Positions 1 to 11,736 of a DNA stretch of 64,000 nucleotides are shown piece by piece. Positions within the stretch are counted from its first letter, which is position 1. Every line of letters begins with the position of its first letter. The translations under genes and the position numbers were made by a program. The notes under the pieces were generated by a model. That model worked only from the letters and a program-made list of their open reading frames with translations. It ran no database searches and had not been told where the DNA came from. This stretch comes from Stromatinia cepivora (Eukaryota; Ascomycota; Leotiomycetes; Helotiales; Sclerotiniaceae), in NCBI GenBank assembly GCA_014898415.1, contig RCTD01000024.1, positions 310,001 to 374,000 of the forward strand, in the 5' to 3' direction.

Positions 1-85
1 GAACAGTACGTACTACGCAGCCGCGCCTCAGACTTTTGAGCAGAGCTATGCACAATATGCCAGTCTTCAATCGTGGGCAGTTTGA
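1..85 (+). CDS. 3' end of an unidentified CDS
   Basis: The frame starting at base 2 stays open for 27 codons and ends in TGA at 83-85. It is rich in Tyr, Ala, Gln and Ser (it ends SYAQYASLQSWAV). This low-complexity composition looks like a genuine protein tail rather than random sequence, and the base composition is higher in GC than the sequence after 420. The rest of the gene lies before the window, so no function can be given. It could instead be chance; the open stretch is short. Confidence 0.4.
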   Translation, partial: NSTYYAAAPQTFEQSYAQYASLQSWAV

Positions 86-1743
86 CCAATAGATGAATAT
101 GCTCAGAGAGATTGCTCTATTCTAAACCGTTACACCAACGATTGTGGTTTTCCTCGTCGTTTTTCGTGTACTATTTGGGTCTGGTATACGATCGATAGTA
201 GAATACAGATTGCCGAAACTACTGTGGCTGATTCCTCTCTTGCTGTATGTCATTGTTTGAATAAGTGTAATAAGTTCTCTCAGAGTACCTACCCGTAAAG
301 GTGTCTGCTTCAGGAAATGGAATACGAAAAACGAAATTGAGATCCACAATGTTGCGCCATGAAGTATTTCTTGCAGTATGGTGGTCTATGCTAGTCTAGC
401 GGGTTTAGTCGGTCAACTCCTAAATCGTATGTTTTGAATCCGTTTTTCGTTCATTTTTGTATATATATTAGTTTCGTTCAATTATATTATATTATAATTA
501 TTAATCGAAAATTTTATTATAGATAGATATACTATTTATTTATATTTTACATTTTTTATTTTTATAAAATTCTAATTAGTATTGATTTAGTTATTATATT
601 TATAAGTTAGATTTCTAATCCAAAAAGATAAATTTTATATATCAGATAAAATAACTTTATTACAAAATAATTTTGAAATGGGATCAGAAGAATTAAATCT
701 TTATTTTGTTTTAAATCGGATAATAATGAAATTTAGATATTATATAGTTTATACTTTATATAAGTTTCAATATCATTTATAATTTGCTGAAATGAAAATT
801 GGGAGATATCAAAATTGGAGATGGAAAAGGATGAAAAAATCAATTCTGTATTATAATTAATTGGAAGTTTAAAGGAATTAGAAAATAGATCAAATAATAA
901 ATCTGTATTTCCTTGATCAATAGATTTTATATTATATAATAAATTATCTATAAATATAATAATTGAAAATTTATCATATAAAGTATATTTTGGTAAGGGT
1001 TTGATGTATGTTATTTAGGGGATGATCGATTAAATCTTTTGGAAAAGTTCGCTTAAAATATCCAATCAAAAAATAGCGTAAAACTCTGGAAGAAGGTCGA
1101 TATGAAAACTAGACTAGGTCTATGCATCTTGATCGTACTCGTTCATGACTTCCTAAAGTGGATTAGCTTGGATCATATGAAAATGAATTTGACAAAGGGG
1201 TCCAATCTTCCTCCAAACCACGAAAGTTATTATTACCTCCGATCAGCAATCATCACAATGACTTCGAGAGTCCCAACTTGGTTTACTCCTTGCATAATGA
1301 AGTACCTCCGTAGTCACCAATCTATTGGGCAGAATGAAGCGAATCTCCAAAAATGAATCACCCCCAGGGACTTTTGGAAGGCTAATAGCCTCACGGAGAT
1401 GATTATTTCCGTATTTTCTAGATAGCCGCGAGCTCTAGGCCAGTTCTTAGACGCCAGGCTTAGTATTGTTAGGTCGGGAGTACTCGATCTAACTGCTAAA
1501 GTATAGTCAAAATACCAGACTTCGTACTGCGTATAACTTTTCTCAGAACAGTAAGGTCGTCACGGCTAATATTCAACAGCGACATACTTATCATGACTTT
1601 ACAATCTCGTGCTTTCCTTCCAAAATCTTGCTTACCACTTCCTCTACTTCAGATATCTGAAAACCTTTCCATATCATACTCATTGACCTATTTCTACACA
1701 TTTTGACACACGTTTTCAATCATTTGAAAGAGCAAGTCAGATC
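86..1743. other. Intergenic, partly AT-rich
   Basis: No supported gene. About 430-1010 is strongly AT-rich with no recognisable repeat boundary and could be an old RIP-degraded repeat remnant. Short open frames here (for example 1102-1356 on the plus strand) lack coding-like composition or a family match. The last few hundred bases should hold the promoter and 5' UTR of the RTA1-like gene. Confidence 0.5.
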
Positions 1744-2768
1744 ATGGATATCACTCTCATCAAGTCACCAGAAGGAAACATCACAGGAGGCATATATTTC
1801 ACTTATGATCCCTCCGGTTCCACTGCCTATAGCTTTGTGGCACTTTTCGCATTATTTACCCTCGCGCATATAATCTACATGTTTCCGTTACGCTCATGGT
1901 TTTTATAAGCTTTATCTTAGGCGGAATATGTAAGTATCGATTCCCAGAGACTAAGAAATACGAATGCCTCAATCAATTAAGGAAATCCTCATGCATTGAG
2001 CTAACAACTACAGGCGAAACATTCGGATACTATGGCAGGAGTAAGTGTCATGACAACATCAGCGATATCGGTCCTTGGATACTCCAAATGATTTTTATCC
2101 TCGGCGCCCCGACTTTCCTTGCAGCCACCGTCTATATGATTCTTGCAAGACTCACCGTTGCCCTGGGAGCAGAAGGGTACTCGATGATCAGACCACGTTG
2201 GTTGACCAAAATATACGTTCTAATCGACATCATCTGCTTTATCAGCCAATTTGCCGGTGCAGGTGCCCAAGCTTCAGGTGACGCACAAGTAATCTTTATG
2301 GGAAACAAAGTCATTCTTGGAGGTCTCATATTCCAAATCATAGCATTTTGCTTCTTCCTTTTCATGGCTTGGCGTATTGCGGTGCATTTTGGACAGAATC
2401 AAGAGCGTTACTCGAGCAGTAATCGTTATGCAGGAAGCGGATGGAAGAAATATTTTCGGGCATTGTATGCAGTCAGCGTGCTACTCATTATTCGAAACTT
2501 GGTGTGTGTGATTGAGTACGCACAACAGGTTAATAGTGGAGGGTTTGCATATGCTACGAGAAATGATGATGGATCTCTCACGTATATCGGAAAACACACT
2601 ACGACGATTGGAGATAAAGAAGTATTTCTCTATCTCTTTGATGCTTCATTGATGTTCTTGGTGATTTTAATCTTTCTCATCATTCATCCGGGGGAGTTCA
2701 CCAAGGACGCTCGTGCTATGAACGGGAAAAGGTTATCGTCTACGGAAATGGAGGTTCTAACAAAATGA
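1744..2768 (+). pseudogene. RTA1-like seven-helix membrane protein, one-base frameshift
   Basis: RTA1-family proteins are fungal multi-span membrane proteins linked to lipid translocation and azole/aminocholesterol resistance. Translation from ATG 1744 gives a short N-terminus and the first helix (FALFTLAHIIYMFPLRSWF). The family pattern then demands FISFILGGIC, which lies in the next frame: a run of five T at 1900-1904 is one base short. After that the gene is intact. An 84-bp intron at 1930-2013 (GTAAGT donor, CTAAC branch, CAG acceptor) rejoins GGI-C-ETFGYYGR, followed by the typical PWILQ, APTFLAATVYMILAR, CFISQFAGAGAQ and HPGEF segments, ending in TAA at 2768. The intron length is a multiple of three, so the frame reads through it. 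Either this is a recent pseudogene, or the missing T is a sequencing error, which would restore a normal protein of about 310 residues. Confidence 0.85.
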
Positions 2769-3905
2769 TTGCAATAACTGCGAGAAAGATCCATGAGATA
2801 GGTTATTCTGTGGTTGCTAGCATGCTAGGTTGGGATGTTGCTGAAGTTCTGTTGCGTTGTCAAAGATTGGATTGGTGGCCATTGCCATTGACGAACAACT
2901 CAATCGTTGTACCCGCTAGATTGGGCTGTCTGCGCTACCTTTTTTTGTAAATAGAACCATCACCCCGATCTTACATTTCACTTTCCCGGTTTCCCTTTAA
3001 TTTTCCTACTATTTCCTGACCTCAACATTGCTTCATTATTAGGACACCTAAAGAGCTCACAGAAATCTAATACATATGACATGACATGTATCAATTGCGT
3101 CTGCACTGTAAAATATTGAAAGAATGTAGTCAAAAGGCAATTAAAAGCATTAGCAAAAGTTGTCGAAGTTGTTGAAGATAGTGCAAAATATGGTTTGGAG
3201 TATCAAAGATTACAGTTCCTCCAGCTCTTTACTTGAAACAAATAGTAATCAACAATTACTCCTCGTGTAACATGATCGGTCTGCATCGCTCAATTGCAAA
3301 ATTTCGAGAAAATCTAGAGAAGGACTTGTCGGCTTATTCATAATATGATGGCAAAAGTCATTTTGAATCTAAACCCAATTGAGTATCATTCAATAGTTAT
3401 CTATATCATTCTTTATCAAAATCGAGGATTTAGAACTTTTATCTTTTTCTTATACTATACCGCTTTAAAAATTACTATTTAGGCTTTTAATCATTATATA
3501 ATAAAGTCTTTAAAATCTTAATTATAATATTTTAATCAAATTAATTATTTCTAATATATTAATCAATCAGAAATACTAAATAATATTATATTCAATATCT
3601 AAATAATTAATTTCGAATATTATTAATTGAAAACAAATCGTGATATTTTATTAATTGAAATATAATATAAATTATAAAGTTTTATTAATTATATAAACTT
3701 TGAATATAAATTATAATACTTGAATAGACTCGATAATATTACTAAATCATTTAGAATAAAGAAACTTACAAGTGCTTTTCATCGATGTTTATGATTTCTG
3801 TGGTACCGAAATAAGTTTAGTTCGTAATTTCCTCTTGTCATTTCAATCGCTCCCTTCAGGTCCAGCGTCTTCCCAATTTCCACGTCTTTTTCATCCAGTT
3901 GAGCA
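2769..3905. other. Intergenic, AT-rich second half
   Basis: No gene seen. 2769-3400 is ordinary unique sequence, probably the 3' UTR of the RTA1-like gene plus spacer. 3430-3750 is very AT-rich with many short ATTAATT-type words and looks like degraded repeat. The promoter of the kinase-like locus should lie just before 3906. Confidence 0.5.
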
Positions 3906-5254
3906 ATGGGCGACTACGAGCAGTGTGGCGAATTCCAGGTCGTGTGTATCAACGCTGGAGATGATGAAGGCGCCGACATCACTTTTAAATACAACGGCAA
4001 ACGAATCACTGTTTCACTCTTTGCAAGCTCCTCCTGCCAAGCAAATGGGAATTCGCAGCACGAAAATTACATCGAGGATTGGTTAATCCGCCTTTTAAAC
4101 CAAGCTGTCACTACCGATGACGAAGATTATGACGAGCTCGTGGACGAGGTCTCCGACGTTATCATTGACCTTGGAAAGATTCCCTTCTCGTAGGGGGCGC
4201 CACTACTGCCTGTTTCCATCCTCTCCAATCAAGACTTGCACTCGCATCTCTATCCTGAGACTCTCAACTTTCGCCTCCAAACCGTCGATAATAAAACCAT
4301 CATCTTCCCCATCAGCCCAGACGACGCAATCTCGCTCCCAGACACTGCGCCGGATCCTTATTTTGAGACTGAGTTCCAAGCTGACAGCATGATCCCTCAG
4401 TACTCTTCCAGAGAGGTCATCATTCAACGTATCTTTGTCAGCGGGAACAATACTGTCAGCAAAGTTCAGGTCGGCTCTCAAACTATGCTGTGCAAGGCTC
4501 ACAGAACAAGACTTCGAGACCCAAACCTTAAACAAGAGCTAGTCAGCGTACAGAAAATACGGGAGGCTGGAATTAATGCTCGCGCGCAAATTCGCGTCCC
4601 AAGCCTTCAAGGATATGTCAGACATGCCGATTCAGGAGCAATCATTGGACTGCTGCGTGATTTTATCCTGTCTGGCGTCTACGGCGGCACCTTACGCGAT
4701 GTGAATGTATCTGCTGTGCCAAAGGGATTGAGACTGAAGTGGGCAAATCAAATACGCGAGACTGTGGATGAGCTACATGAGGCTGGAGTAGTTTGGGGAG
4801 ATGGGAAGGCGTCTAATATAATTACCGATCAGAGTGACAACGCCTGGCTTATTGACTTTGCGGGCGGGTGGTCGAAAGGATGGGTGGATGAGGAGGTAAG
4901 CCCAGCCAGGCAGCTCAGCTCAACTAATACTATCAATATCAATCAAAAAAATAAATTCTTTGTATATTTCAAAATTTGGATCTAATTTACTTCAAATATT
5001 GAATAAGATTGAATGTGAATTAGTAATATAGTTTGGTAAACGGTGTATTTGAGGTAGATTCTGAGAATATATTCAAGTGTCAAAATTCTCAAAATGTGCC
5101 ATCAAAGGAAAATCCGATATTGAGACTAGAGTTTTTAGTGTGTAAAGCAGGTAGCCTTGTTACGGTAATACAAGGGGAGTGCGTGGAATTCAAGCACGTT
5201 CCGGAATATTGTGATGATCTTTTGGAAGAGATTGAAAGATGGAGAGCCCAGTAG
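3906..5254 (+). pseudogene. Fungal kinase-like protein, disrupted
   Basis: ATG 3906 opens a frame (MGDYEQCGEFQ...) with the acidic N-terminal region seen in many filamentous-fungal protein-kinase-like proteins. The frame is interrupted by TAG at 4191 after IPFS and then continues unchanged (GAPLLPVSILSNQDLHS...). It reaches kinase-like motifs: VVWGDGKASNII (catalytic-loop type, WGD in place of HRD) and WLIDFAGGW (DFG-type). An intron donor GTAAGC sits at 4896. The expected continuation (LVNGVFEVDSE...) starts at 5033, one base after the acceptor AG at 5030-5031, so the frame is shifted by one there as well. The tail ends at TAG 5252-5254. Two independent lesions make a pseudogene likely. The first is what CAG to TAG would produce. 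The motifs suggest the ancestral protein was a divergent kinase; its substrate is unknown. Confidence 0.75.
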
Positions 5255-5340
5255 TATATGTATTAAATAACTTTGAAGTTGAATTCTTATGAAAATAGGT
5301 ATGGGGTAGCATTTGGTGTATCGTTTTATATACACCCCTT

Positions 5341-6222
5341 TCATTCCTTAACAGCAAAGACGGGTTGAACTTCACGAATCGAACCTGATCCCGAACCAGA
5401 TTCCGAAATAATCTCCTCCCCTAACCTTTCACAAACATCCAAAATCAAAGCTTCAGGGAACCCATACCCAAGAACTCTCTCGTCACTTGTTTTGAACATC
5501 TGTTCCTCACCGTTCCAGATGTAGGCCCAATTTGCAACTTTTCTACACTCCCATCGCGACTGTACATGCATTCCATTATCCACAGAACGCAATTCCGCTG
5601 GCGTATCGACGATAATGTATAATACTTTGATACTATAGTTGTATCTATACAACTCTTCCAAGGCGTTGATATCCTTATCAAACAATGCTTCCGGTACAGC
5701 CAGATGCGTAACTTCATTGACTATACCATGGTTAAGATCATTCATATCCTCTTCAAAAGATCGATCATACGGCTCAACATAAAACTCATCCCATTGTTCG
5801 AGCGGTACATAAAGTATATCACGAGCCGGATTGAAAGGAAGAGCAAGAAGCGGAATTGAGGTTCCCCCACATATTTCAAGGCCAACAGTACGAGCCCAAG
5901 AAACAACGACATCCCGAGCCTCGTGATTCACAAACATGAGAGGTGTTTGAAATTGAATCTTATCTAGGAGATCGAAACGAAATTCGAAATTCCGGTTCAA
6001 GTCTTCAGAGCTGTAGTTTTCGCTCACTTCGTCGCAGTATCCTGGGTCGGACTCTGTGAAAATTCGTGGTTGCCAACATCCTTTCTTGTAGAAATACAGG
6101 GCTGGGGAGAATTCGGAAGGGAGAGCTTCCCGCCATATTTGACAGCGTAGTTCGAAAACGAGGTTTGAGAAGAGTGTAAATGTGGAAGGTGCGGTCGTGG
6201 TTGTTGTCGTGGTTGCTGTCAT
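5341..6222 (-). CDS. 2EXR-domain protein
   Basis: A single-exon frame of 293 residues. After a Thr-rich start it has the 2EXR signature: TFTLFSNLVFELRCQIWREALP at about residues 14-35 (only ELRxxIW is strongly conserved in the family), and later TPLMFVNHEARDVV at about 93-106, matching the LLxVNxEAR element. 2EXR proteins are a large expanded family in ascomycetes, often compared with F-box-like proteins; no biochemical function is established. The start at 6222 is preferred because it is the only ATG before the domain. It converges on the kinase-like pseudogene, with about 90 bp between the stops. No lesions were seen. Confidence 0.85.
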   Translation of the reverse strand: MTATTTTTTTAPSTFTLFSNLVFELRCQIWREALPSEFSPALYFYKKGCWQPRIFTESDPGYCDEVSENYSSEDLNRNFEFRFDLLDKIQFQTPLMFVNHEARDVVVSWARTVGLEICGGTSIPLLALPFNPARDILYVPLEQWDEFYVEPYDRSFEEDMNDLNHGIVNEVTHLAVPEALFDKDINALEELYRYNYSIKVLYIIVDTPAELRSVDNGMHVQSRWECRKVANWAYIWNGEEQMFKTSDERVLGYGFPEALILDVCERLGEEIISESGSGSGSIREVQPVFAVKE

Positions 6223-7873
6223 GGTTGTTTGGTATCGTGTTTCTGTAGATTGGTACTGGTGTGAGTAATGCGGAAAGTAGTGAGAATTTTTGTGGGATTG
6301 TGTATGAGCGAGGTAGCTTCTTGTTGAGTTTCGAATGATTTAAATCTCTCTGCCGTTTGCTCTTTTATTGTGGCGTAGTTCGTGAATGGACATCAGCCCC
6401 CTCTCACGTCATCCCGCACTAATCCATATTGGGATATATGCAGTAAGACGGACATTTCGTATCTGGCGGCGCAGCAACTGAAACTTCTAAAGAAAGATGA
6501 AGCCTTAAGAATCCTCCTCCTCAAAGCTTATTGATATATATTTATAGAGCCTCCCCCTTAAGAACCAAAGTTAATTAATTTCCGCTGATTTGCGCTTGAG
6601 CCACTTGACGATTTGAAACTGCATGCAGATGAGGTTGGGTTGCCCACTGAATCTGGAAATTTACGGAAGCAGAGCATGCTATCAATTTTTATTCAGCATT
6701 TATACTATTTTGTTATGTTGGATTTAGTATGGCAAAATTAGATTAAGTAAGCTGAAGCGATTGTAAGGTCTGGTAACAGAGAGGGGAACGCACTTGTAAC
6801 CTTGCCACCAATCTTACATGTATGAATCCACGAGAAGAGGTACAAAAAATCTGTACATAGGAACGAAATATCATGGCAACGTGGGGGGCATCTCAATCTG
6901 CAAGAACTTATGAAAGCGTTGGTATTGGTCTCACTCATTTTCATTTCAGAAAGCTTTAAGAATATTATTCCATTCGAGTGTACGATATTCACCAAGCACC
7001 AAGCCCTAATGAGCTTTGAAACATAGGATGAGAAGCAAACAATGCCCGACTTCTACCTTGTGGAACTATAGACCACCCGCTCATTTAAGCTTTGAGCCTT
7101 CCGAAGTCGTAGGACTAAAGAAGTGGAGTAGCGGGGACATCTTATCCGACAGCTCGTTAAACAAGGGGCTGAAATTAAGGAGGAGTATTCTTTATTGCTG
7201 TAACTTAGTCGACACTGCGAACCGTATCCCTATAATAAATTATTCTCGGAAGTCTAGGAAGGATTACATTCCAGGCTTGAACAAACTATTATGCAATAAA
7301 GCTTATGAGGTGAGCTGGGGATCCGGGTGGGTCGTTGTTGATCGCTTGGCTGTAGGCAAGGAAGAGAATAATTTCTAGAGTGCATACATGCAAATTACCG
7401 GTTTCTAGATATCCCATCTCAAGCAATCTTTCAATGCAGCGTTTATTTACTGTGTCTAGTTCTCTCAGTTCCTGTCAATGGCCTGAGCATTATGAAGGAC
7501 TAAGATTATACTCAACTTGCATGAATTTCACGTACACACGGGTTATTCGGGCTCCAAAAATCGAGTACAGCGGTTTAAAGGATTGCTTCCTGCTGAGAAG
7601 GAAAATGTAGGAATTGCATCAAGGGTTCTATGACATGGCATGGATGGAGAAAGTATGAGGATATAAGAGCCTTTCAATGACCCAATGTAAAAAAATTCTA
7701 TACAACACCACTCAATAACCAGTGTGTACTATCAACGCTCTTTAACAACATCCACATCACTTCAACAAGACTTCAAAGCAACTTTGAACTTTAAACTCAA
7801 ACCCACCCGTTCGTTACCCATCACTTTCACCCCCTTACCCACCACTAACCACCCAACCCAGAACCATCTCAAA
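6223..7873. other. Intergenic
   Basis: No supported gene. Open frames at 7016-7378 and 7380-7610 start without a convincing ATG and show no family resemblance. The part after 7690 (TATA-like ataca, then a C/A-rich leader rich in CCACC and AACC words) looks like the promoter and 5' UTR of the secreted protein at 7874. Confidence 0.5.
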
Positions 7874-8194
7874 ATGCACTCCCCAAAACTCCTCATCCTC
7901 TTCTTCCTCCTCCTCACCACCGAAGCCCTCGCCATCCGTCTAAACTACAGCGCCAAATACCAAGGTGGAAAAGCCGCAACCTTTGTATCCAAAAACGCCG
8001 GAACAATCGACGACACAGTGGGAGACAACATCGTTAAACACATGGGAACATGGTCTAGCGGCAAATACATCGCTACGAAGAGTGAACTGCGGAATTTGGT
8101 TACGGTAAAGAATGCGAGTGCGGCTGCTTCGAAGGGTGTCGCGAATGATGAGGTGGCGGAGATGCAGAGTATTGTTCATAGGAATACTAAGTAG
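7874..8194 (+). CDS. Small secreted protein
   Basis: The longer frame begins upstream at 7724 without an ATG. ATG 7874 (context CAAAATGC) gives 106 residues beginning with a textbook signal peptide (MHSPKLLILFFLLLTTEALA, cleavage expected after Ala20). The mature part of about 86 residues is polar, has no cysteine, and reads IRLNYSAKYQGG... with a SAAASKG stretch near the end. Third codon positions are C/G-rich, as in real genes of this window. No known domain was recognised. Size and secretion make it an effector-like candidate, but lack of cysteines is not typical of disulfide-stabilised effectors, and a cell-wall or house-keeping role is equally possible. Confidence 0.7.
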   Translation: MHSPKLLILFFLLLTTEALAIRLNYSAKYQGGKAATFVSKNAGTIDDTVGDNIVKHMGTWSSGKYIATKSELRNLVTVKNASAAASKGVANDEVAEMQSIVHRNTK

Positions 8195-9808
8195 AAGGAG
8201 GGGTCATTTGTATGTAGGTTCTTGGTGGATGGTTGGTGGCGTGTTTGATTGCGAGGATTTCACTGATGTATTTTTATAGGCTTTTGGCTGCAATGTGTTG
8301 AGCTTGCTTTTAAAATTTAGTCGGTTTGGTTGGCAGTAAAGACTGTGAAGTGTGACCATATGTCTATATTTGACGAGATATTGGTGAGCCTAAGTTAAAC
8401 TAAATGGTTACAATTGTTGGGATTTCATTTTCTCAATTTTTTATATATTTTATTCTCCTTGGAGGGCCTTTCAGTTGTTGTACGGAGTCATCTGAGGGGG
8501 TAAAGGTGTCGGCGCACTAGCAGCGATTTTTATTTCCACTGTTGATTTGAACATTCAAGAGTTTTTATGTATTGAAATAAGCCGTTTTATGATCCCTTCC
8601 CGCGCAAAAGGTGTCTTTTCCCTCCAGCTGAAAGAAGTCCAAGTTGTACTTATTGCAGCTTCACATTGATCATGCTTTTTTTGGGCGAATCGCTTGAATA
8701 TCTCTCCCGTTGCAAGCAATCATTGCCACCCTCTCGACTCAGGTTTCTACAGAGAACATTTTGTAAACCTCGGGTTTGAGCATCATAGCATCAGGTGCTT
8801 TAGGTATAAGTGAGGCGTTTTTCTGTCACAGATGTAAGATTGAACAAGGCGAAAATTAGCTTAAAATGAATGAGATAGATCTGTGTAAGACCAAGGTGTT
8901 ATTGGAGTTAGAAAAACTCCGTTTTACACACATGATTTATTGATCCTTTAACCATCAAGTTAAGTTACACAACTCTTTCACTAGGTAACTAAACATCAGC
9001 GCTATTGGGGAGGATAAAACAGAGGATGATTAGACGGTTTGCCTTACGATTGGCCTTGGATAGACATGTAGCTTGAAGATATAGAGATCATGTGACTTTT
9101 GTGGTTGGTCGATCAAAGCACTATCAGATCTTAATGTCATACTCTTGCATTCTCCTTATTTCTTTTTGACTAATTCCTTAGTCACGTTGATTTTGATGAA
9201 TCACCTACATCCATTAATTCAATTCTATGAGATTGGTTGATTCGTTGAATTTAGACTGTCTCCTATGAAGAGGAAGAATACGTGATTTTCCAGTAGATTG
9301 ACTAGTATCTAATAGTTATTGTCTGATATTATTTTTTCAGATTGGATTATCCCTTTGAAGAGATTTTAATTATCTGCTTTGAGATTAGCAATTACTAATA
9401 AATTAGCAAATGAATCTTGTATGATAATCTGGGGTTGTTAAGTGAATGAATTTGAAAAGAATAAGAAACCGCTAATTCACTATGATAGAAGATTCCACAA
9501 ATAGCTTCGCAACATAAATACCTTTATTCAATTAAAGAGAGAGAGAACTAGCGGCATAGCGGCAGAAAGGCACAACCCCAATCTTAATCTTTCACATAAA
9601 AGCTTCCGCAGAGTTAATCCAAAATCCGCGACCACTTCCAGCCGCCAAGGCTTCAAACACGATCACCTTCTCTCTATACCCACAACCTTCTTCCAAGTAC
9701 CTTCAAACATATCCCGAAAACATTTCTCGCCTTCAAAAGCTCCCTCAAAGATATTCCTTCAACCCAAACCCATTTCCCTCTCGCACTACCATCATCACCA
9801 CACCGCCC
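8195..9808. other. Intergenic
   Basis: No gene seen on either strand; frames are short and compositionally ordinary for spacer. The stretch 9590-9808, C-rich and lacking stops of note, is likely the 5' UTR of the chromodomain gene. Confidence 0.5.
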
Positions 9809-10478
9809 ATGACAAAATTATTCGAAAATTCCACCATGGAAACACAAAATAAAGTTTCGCATAGTCGAGCATCAGCCAAAGATGACAAGAATAAAGAATG
9901 GGAGGTTGAAGAAATTCTTGCCATCAAGAAGAAATGGAAGAGTTTATACGTTAGAGCAGCTTGGGTTGGCCATGACGAAGATCCAGAATGGTACCCCATT
10001 TCCGACTTCAAGACCTCGCCACACTTGTTGGTGGATTTCTATCGGGAGCATCCTAACACAATCGGTCCTCCGGCGCGGTTGCCTGAATGGAAAGAGGCTT
10101 TTGAGGCAGGAGAGGAGGATTATGAACACTTGAACAGTAATAAACCTATGGATCCACGCTCGCGAGCCAAGTATTTCAAACAACTATTGGAGGATTTGAA
10201 TGAGTAAGATATATCCATCGCCTTGAAAGTCAAAAGAATCATTACTAACTCAAATATAAGAGAACAGGTATCTCCAAAGAAAAAATGTGCTTATCGGAGA
10301 TCTCGTCGTTAAATACTCTTCCTCCAAATTATTTCACGACCAAGCTTTCTATCTTCGATATACTCTTTCCAAAGCTTACCAGCACGAATCGGTGGTCTGG
10401 CAAGGCGCGGATAAATGCAAACTGATATGGGCAGTGACTGTGGATCTTTTGGAGTTATATTTTGGGGTTGATGGCTGA
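9809..10478 (+). CDS. Stand-alone chromodomain protein, possibly retrotransposon-derived
   Basis: Two exons, 9809-10203 and 10268-10478. The 64-bp intron at 10204-10267 has a GTAAGA donor, a TACTAAC branch point and a CAG acceptor. The product is 201 residues. Residues about 31-80 form a chromodomain: EWEVEEIL, then YVRAAWVGHDEDPEWYPISDF, then LLVDFYREHP and GPP. Trp residues occupy the three positions that form the methyl-lysine cage in chromodomains. The WVGHDEDPEWYP wording resembles the integrase-linked chromodomains of fungal Ty3/gypsy elements, yet no reverse transcriptase or integrase surrounds it, so domestication is plausible. The second exon (ending LLELYFGVDG) matches nothing I recognise. 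ATG 9836, with a CACCATGG context, is an alternative start 9 codons in. Confidence 0.8.
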
Positions 10479-10731
10479 GGGAGATAGCGATGATTGGGTT
10501 CTTCGGCAACATGCATGTATCTCTCAAGAAATATATGGACGGATACATTTCAAACCTCTTAGAGTTCAAGATTTATATCTATACTGCCAAAAAATAAATA
10601 AAACTTATATGATACCCTGAAATTGTCCTATGAACGAATGTCAAAAGAATAGAGGTGATCGGAAACTAATACTAGTCCTTCTCCAGTGTCCTCTAACCAC
10701 TTTTCTCCGCAGTTCTCAATGAAAAGATTAT

Positions 10732-11478
10732 TATTGTAGGTGTGAAGAGGGTTCTCTTATTATTGAAGCTACAATTCCTGACTGACTATATAGACCCACA
10801 ATCATACTTGCCATATTGAGCTTGACACAATCCCCTTTCCTCTTTGCAATTCGATTAAAGTTAGCAAATATAGGACTATTCTCATACCCTTTTCTAGCCT
10901 ATGAATTTCTGCAAACCTTTAAGCTATCCCAGCTTCAAATTTTGAAGTTAACAGCCCCCCTAAAACCATATAAAAATCAATGAATTATATCCACACCCAA
11001 AAGCCAATATGCTATAACCTCACCAGACTTTCGATTCGTTGGAAACCCATCGACCTCATCGGAAACATACCTTGGTCAAAAACTGATCATGAAACTATAA
11101 AAATATCATACCATAAATCGATGGAAATATAGAATTTATTCACAATTGAACACCTGTTGAGAACAACAAACCTAAGGAATAACAAAGAATATATCGAATT
11201 GAAAAAATGAAACTTAAAATACATCATCGGTCGAATATATTTTTAGTTTACGAATTGCCAATAGGATATCGAAGGTATCGAAATCGAGAGATTTACACAG
11301 GATTCGAAAATATTGAATTTCGAATTGTAATCTTGAAGCCAACCCCCCCCCTTCCACCCCCAAGAATCTAACCCTACATATAATCACCGTAAAAGAATTG
11401 TTATTGTAAATATGAAAAAGATTCTCTTACTATTGAAAACACAACTCCCAACTATATAAACCCACAATTGTACTTGCC
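10732..11478. repeat. Pair of diverged ~80-bp direct repeats (possible LTR remnant)
   Basis: 10732-10812 and 11393-11478 share a common backbone: ATTGTA, then TTCTCTTA(T/C)TATTGAA, then TATATA(G/A)ACCCACAAT, then (C/G)TACTTGCC. Differences are mostly A/G and C/T. Spacing of about 660 bp and a possible TGTTATTGTA start suggest a degraded small LTR element, but no target-site duplication could be fixed. Confidence 0.4.
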
Positions 11479-11668
11479 GGCTGATCCTCTGGGGGACGGA
11501 GGTGCCACATTTAACTTCGCAGCATACCACCTGGATAATGATTAAATCTAAATCTAAATCTAAATCGGACAACCCCTCAATTGAATGTCCAATCAAGACT
11601 TAAAATTTTTTGTAAGTGAATCATATATAACTACGACTAGTAACTTATTCAATTTTTGTCTAATAAGC

Positions 11669-11736
11669 GAGAGATAGCTCGTGACCTAGTGGTAGTAGTT
11701 TACAACCATCCGGGTATAAAATCCCATGGATCTCAC
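11669..11736 (+). other. tRNA-like / SINE-like promoter remnant
   Basis: GTGACCTAGTGGTAG resembles an RNA polymerase III A-box, and 31 bases on GGGTATAAAATCCC resembles a decayed B-box/T-arm. GAGAT at the start can pair with ATCTC at the end. No clean anticodon arm can be drawn, so this is not called as a working tRNA. Confidence 0.3.

Noticed and set aside
7016..7610. Open frames of 120 and 76 codons
   Set aside because: No ATG start, no splice logic, no family pattern, and composition like spacer.
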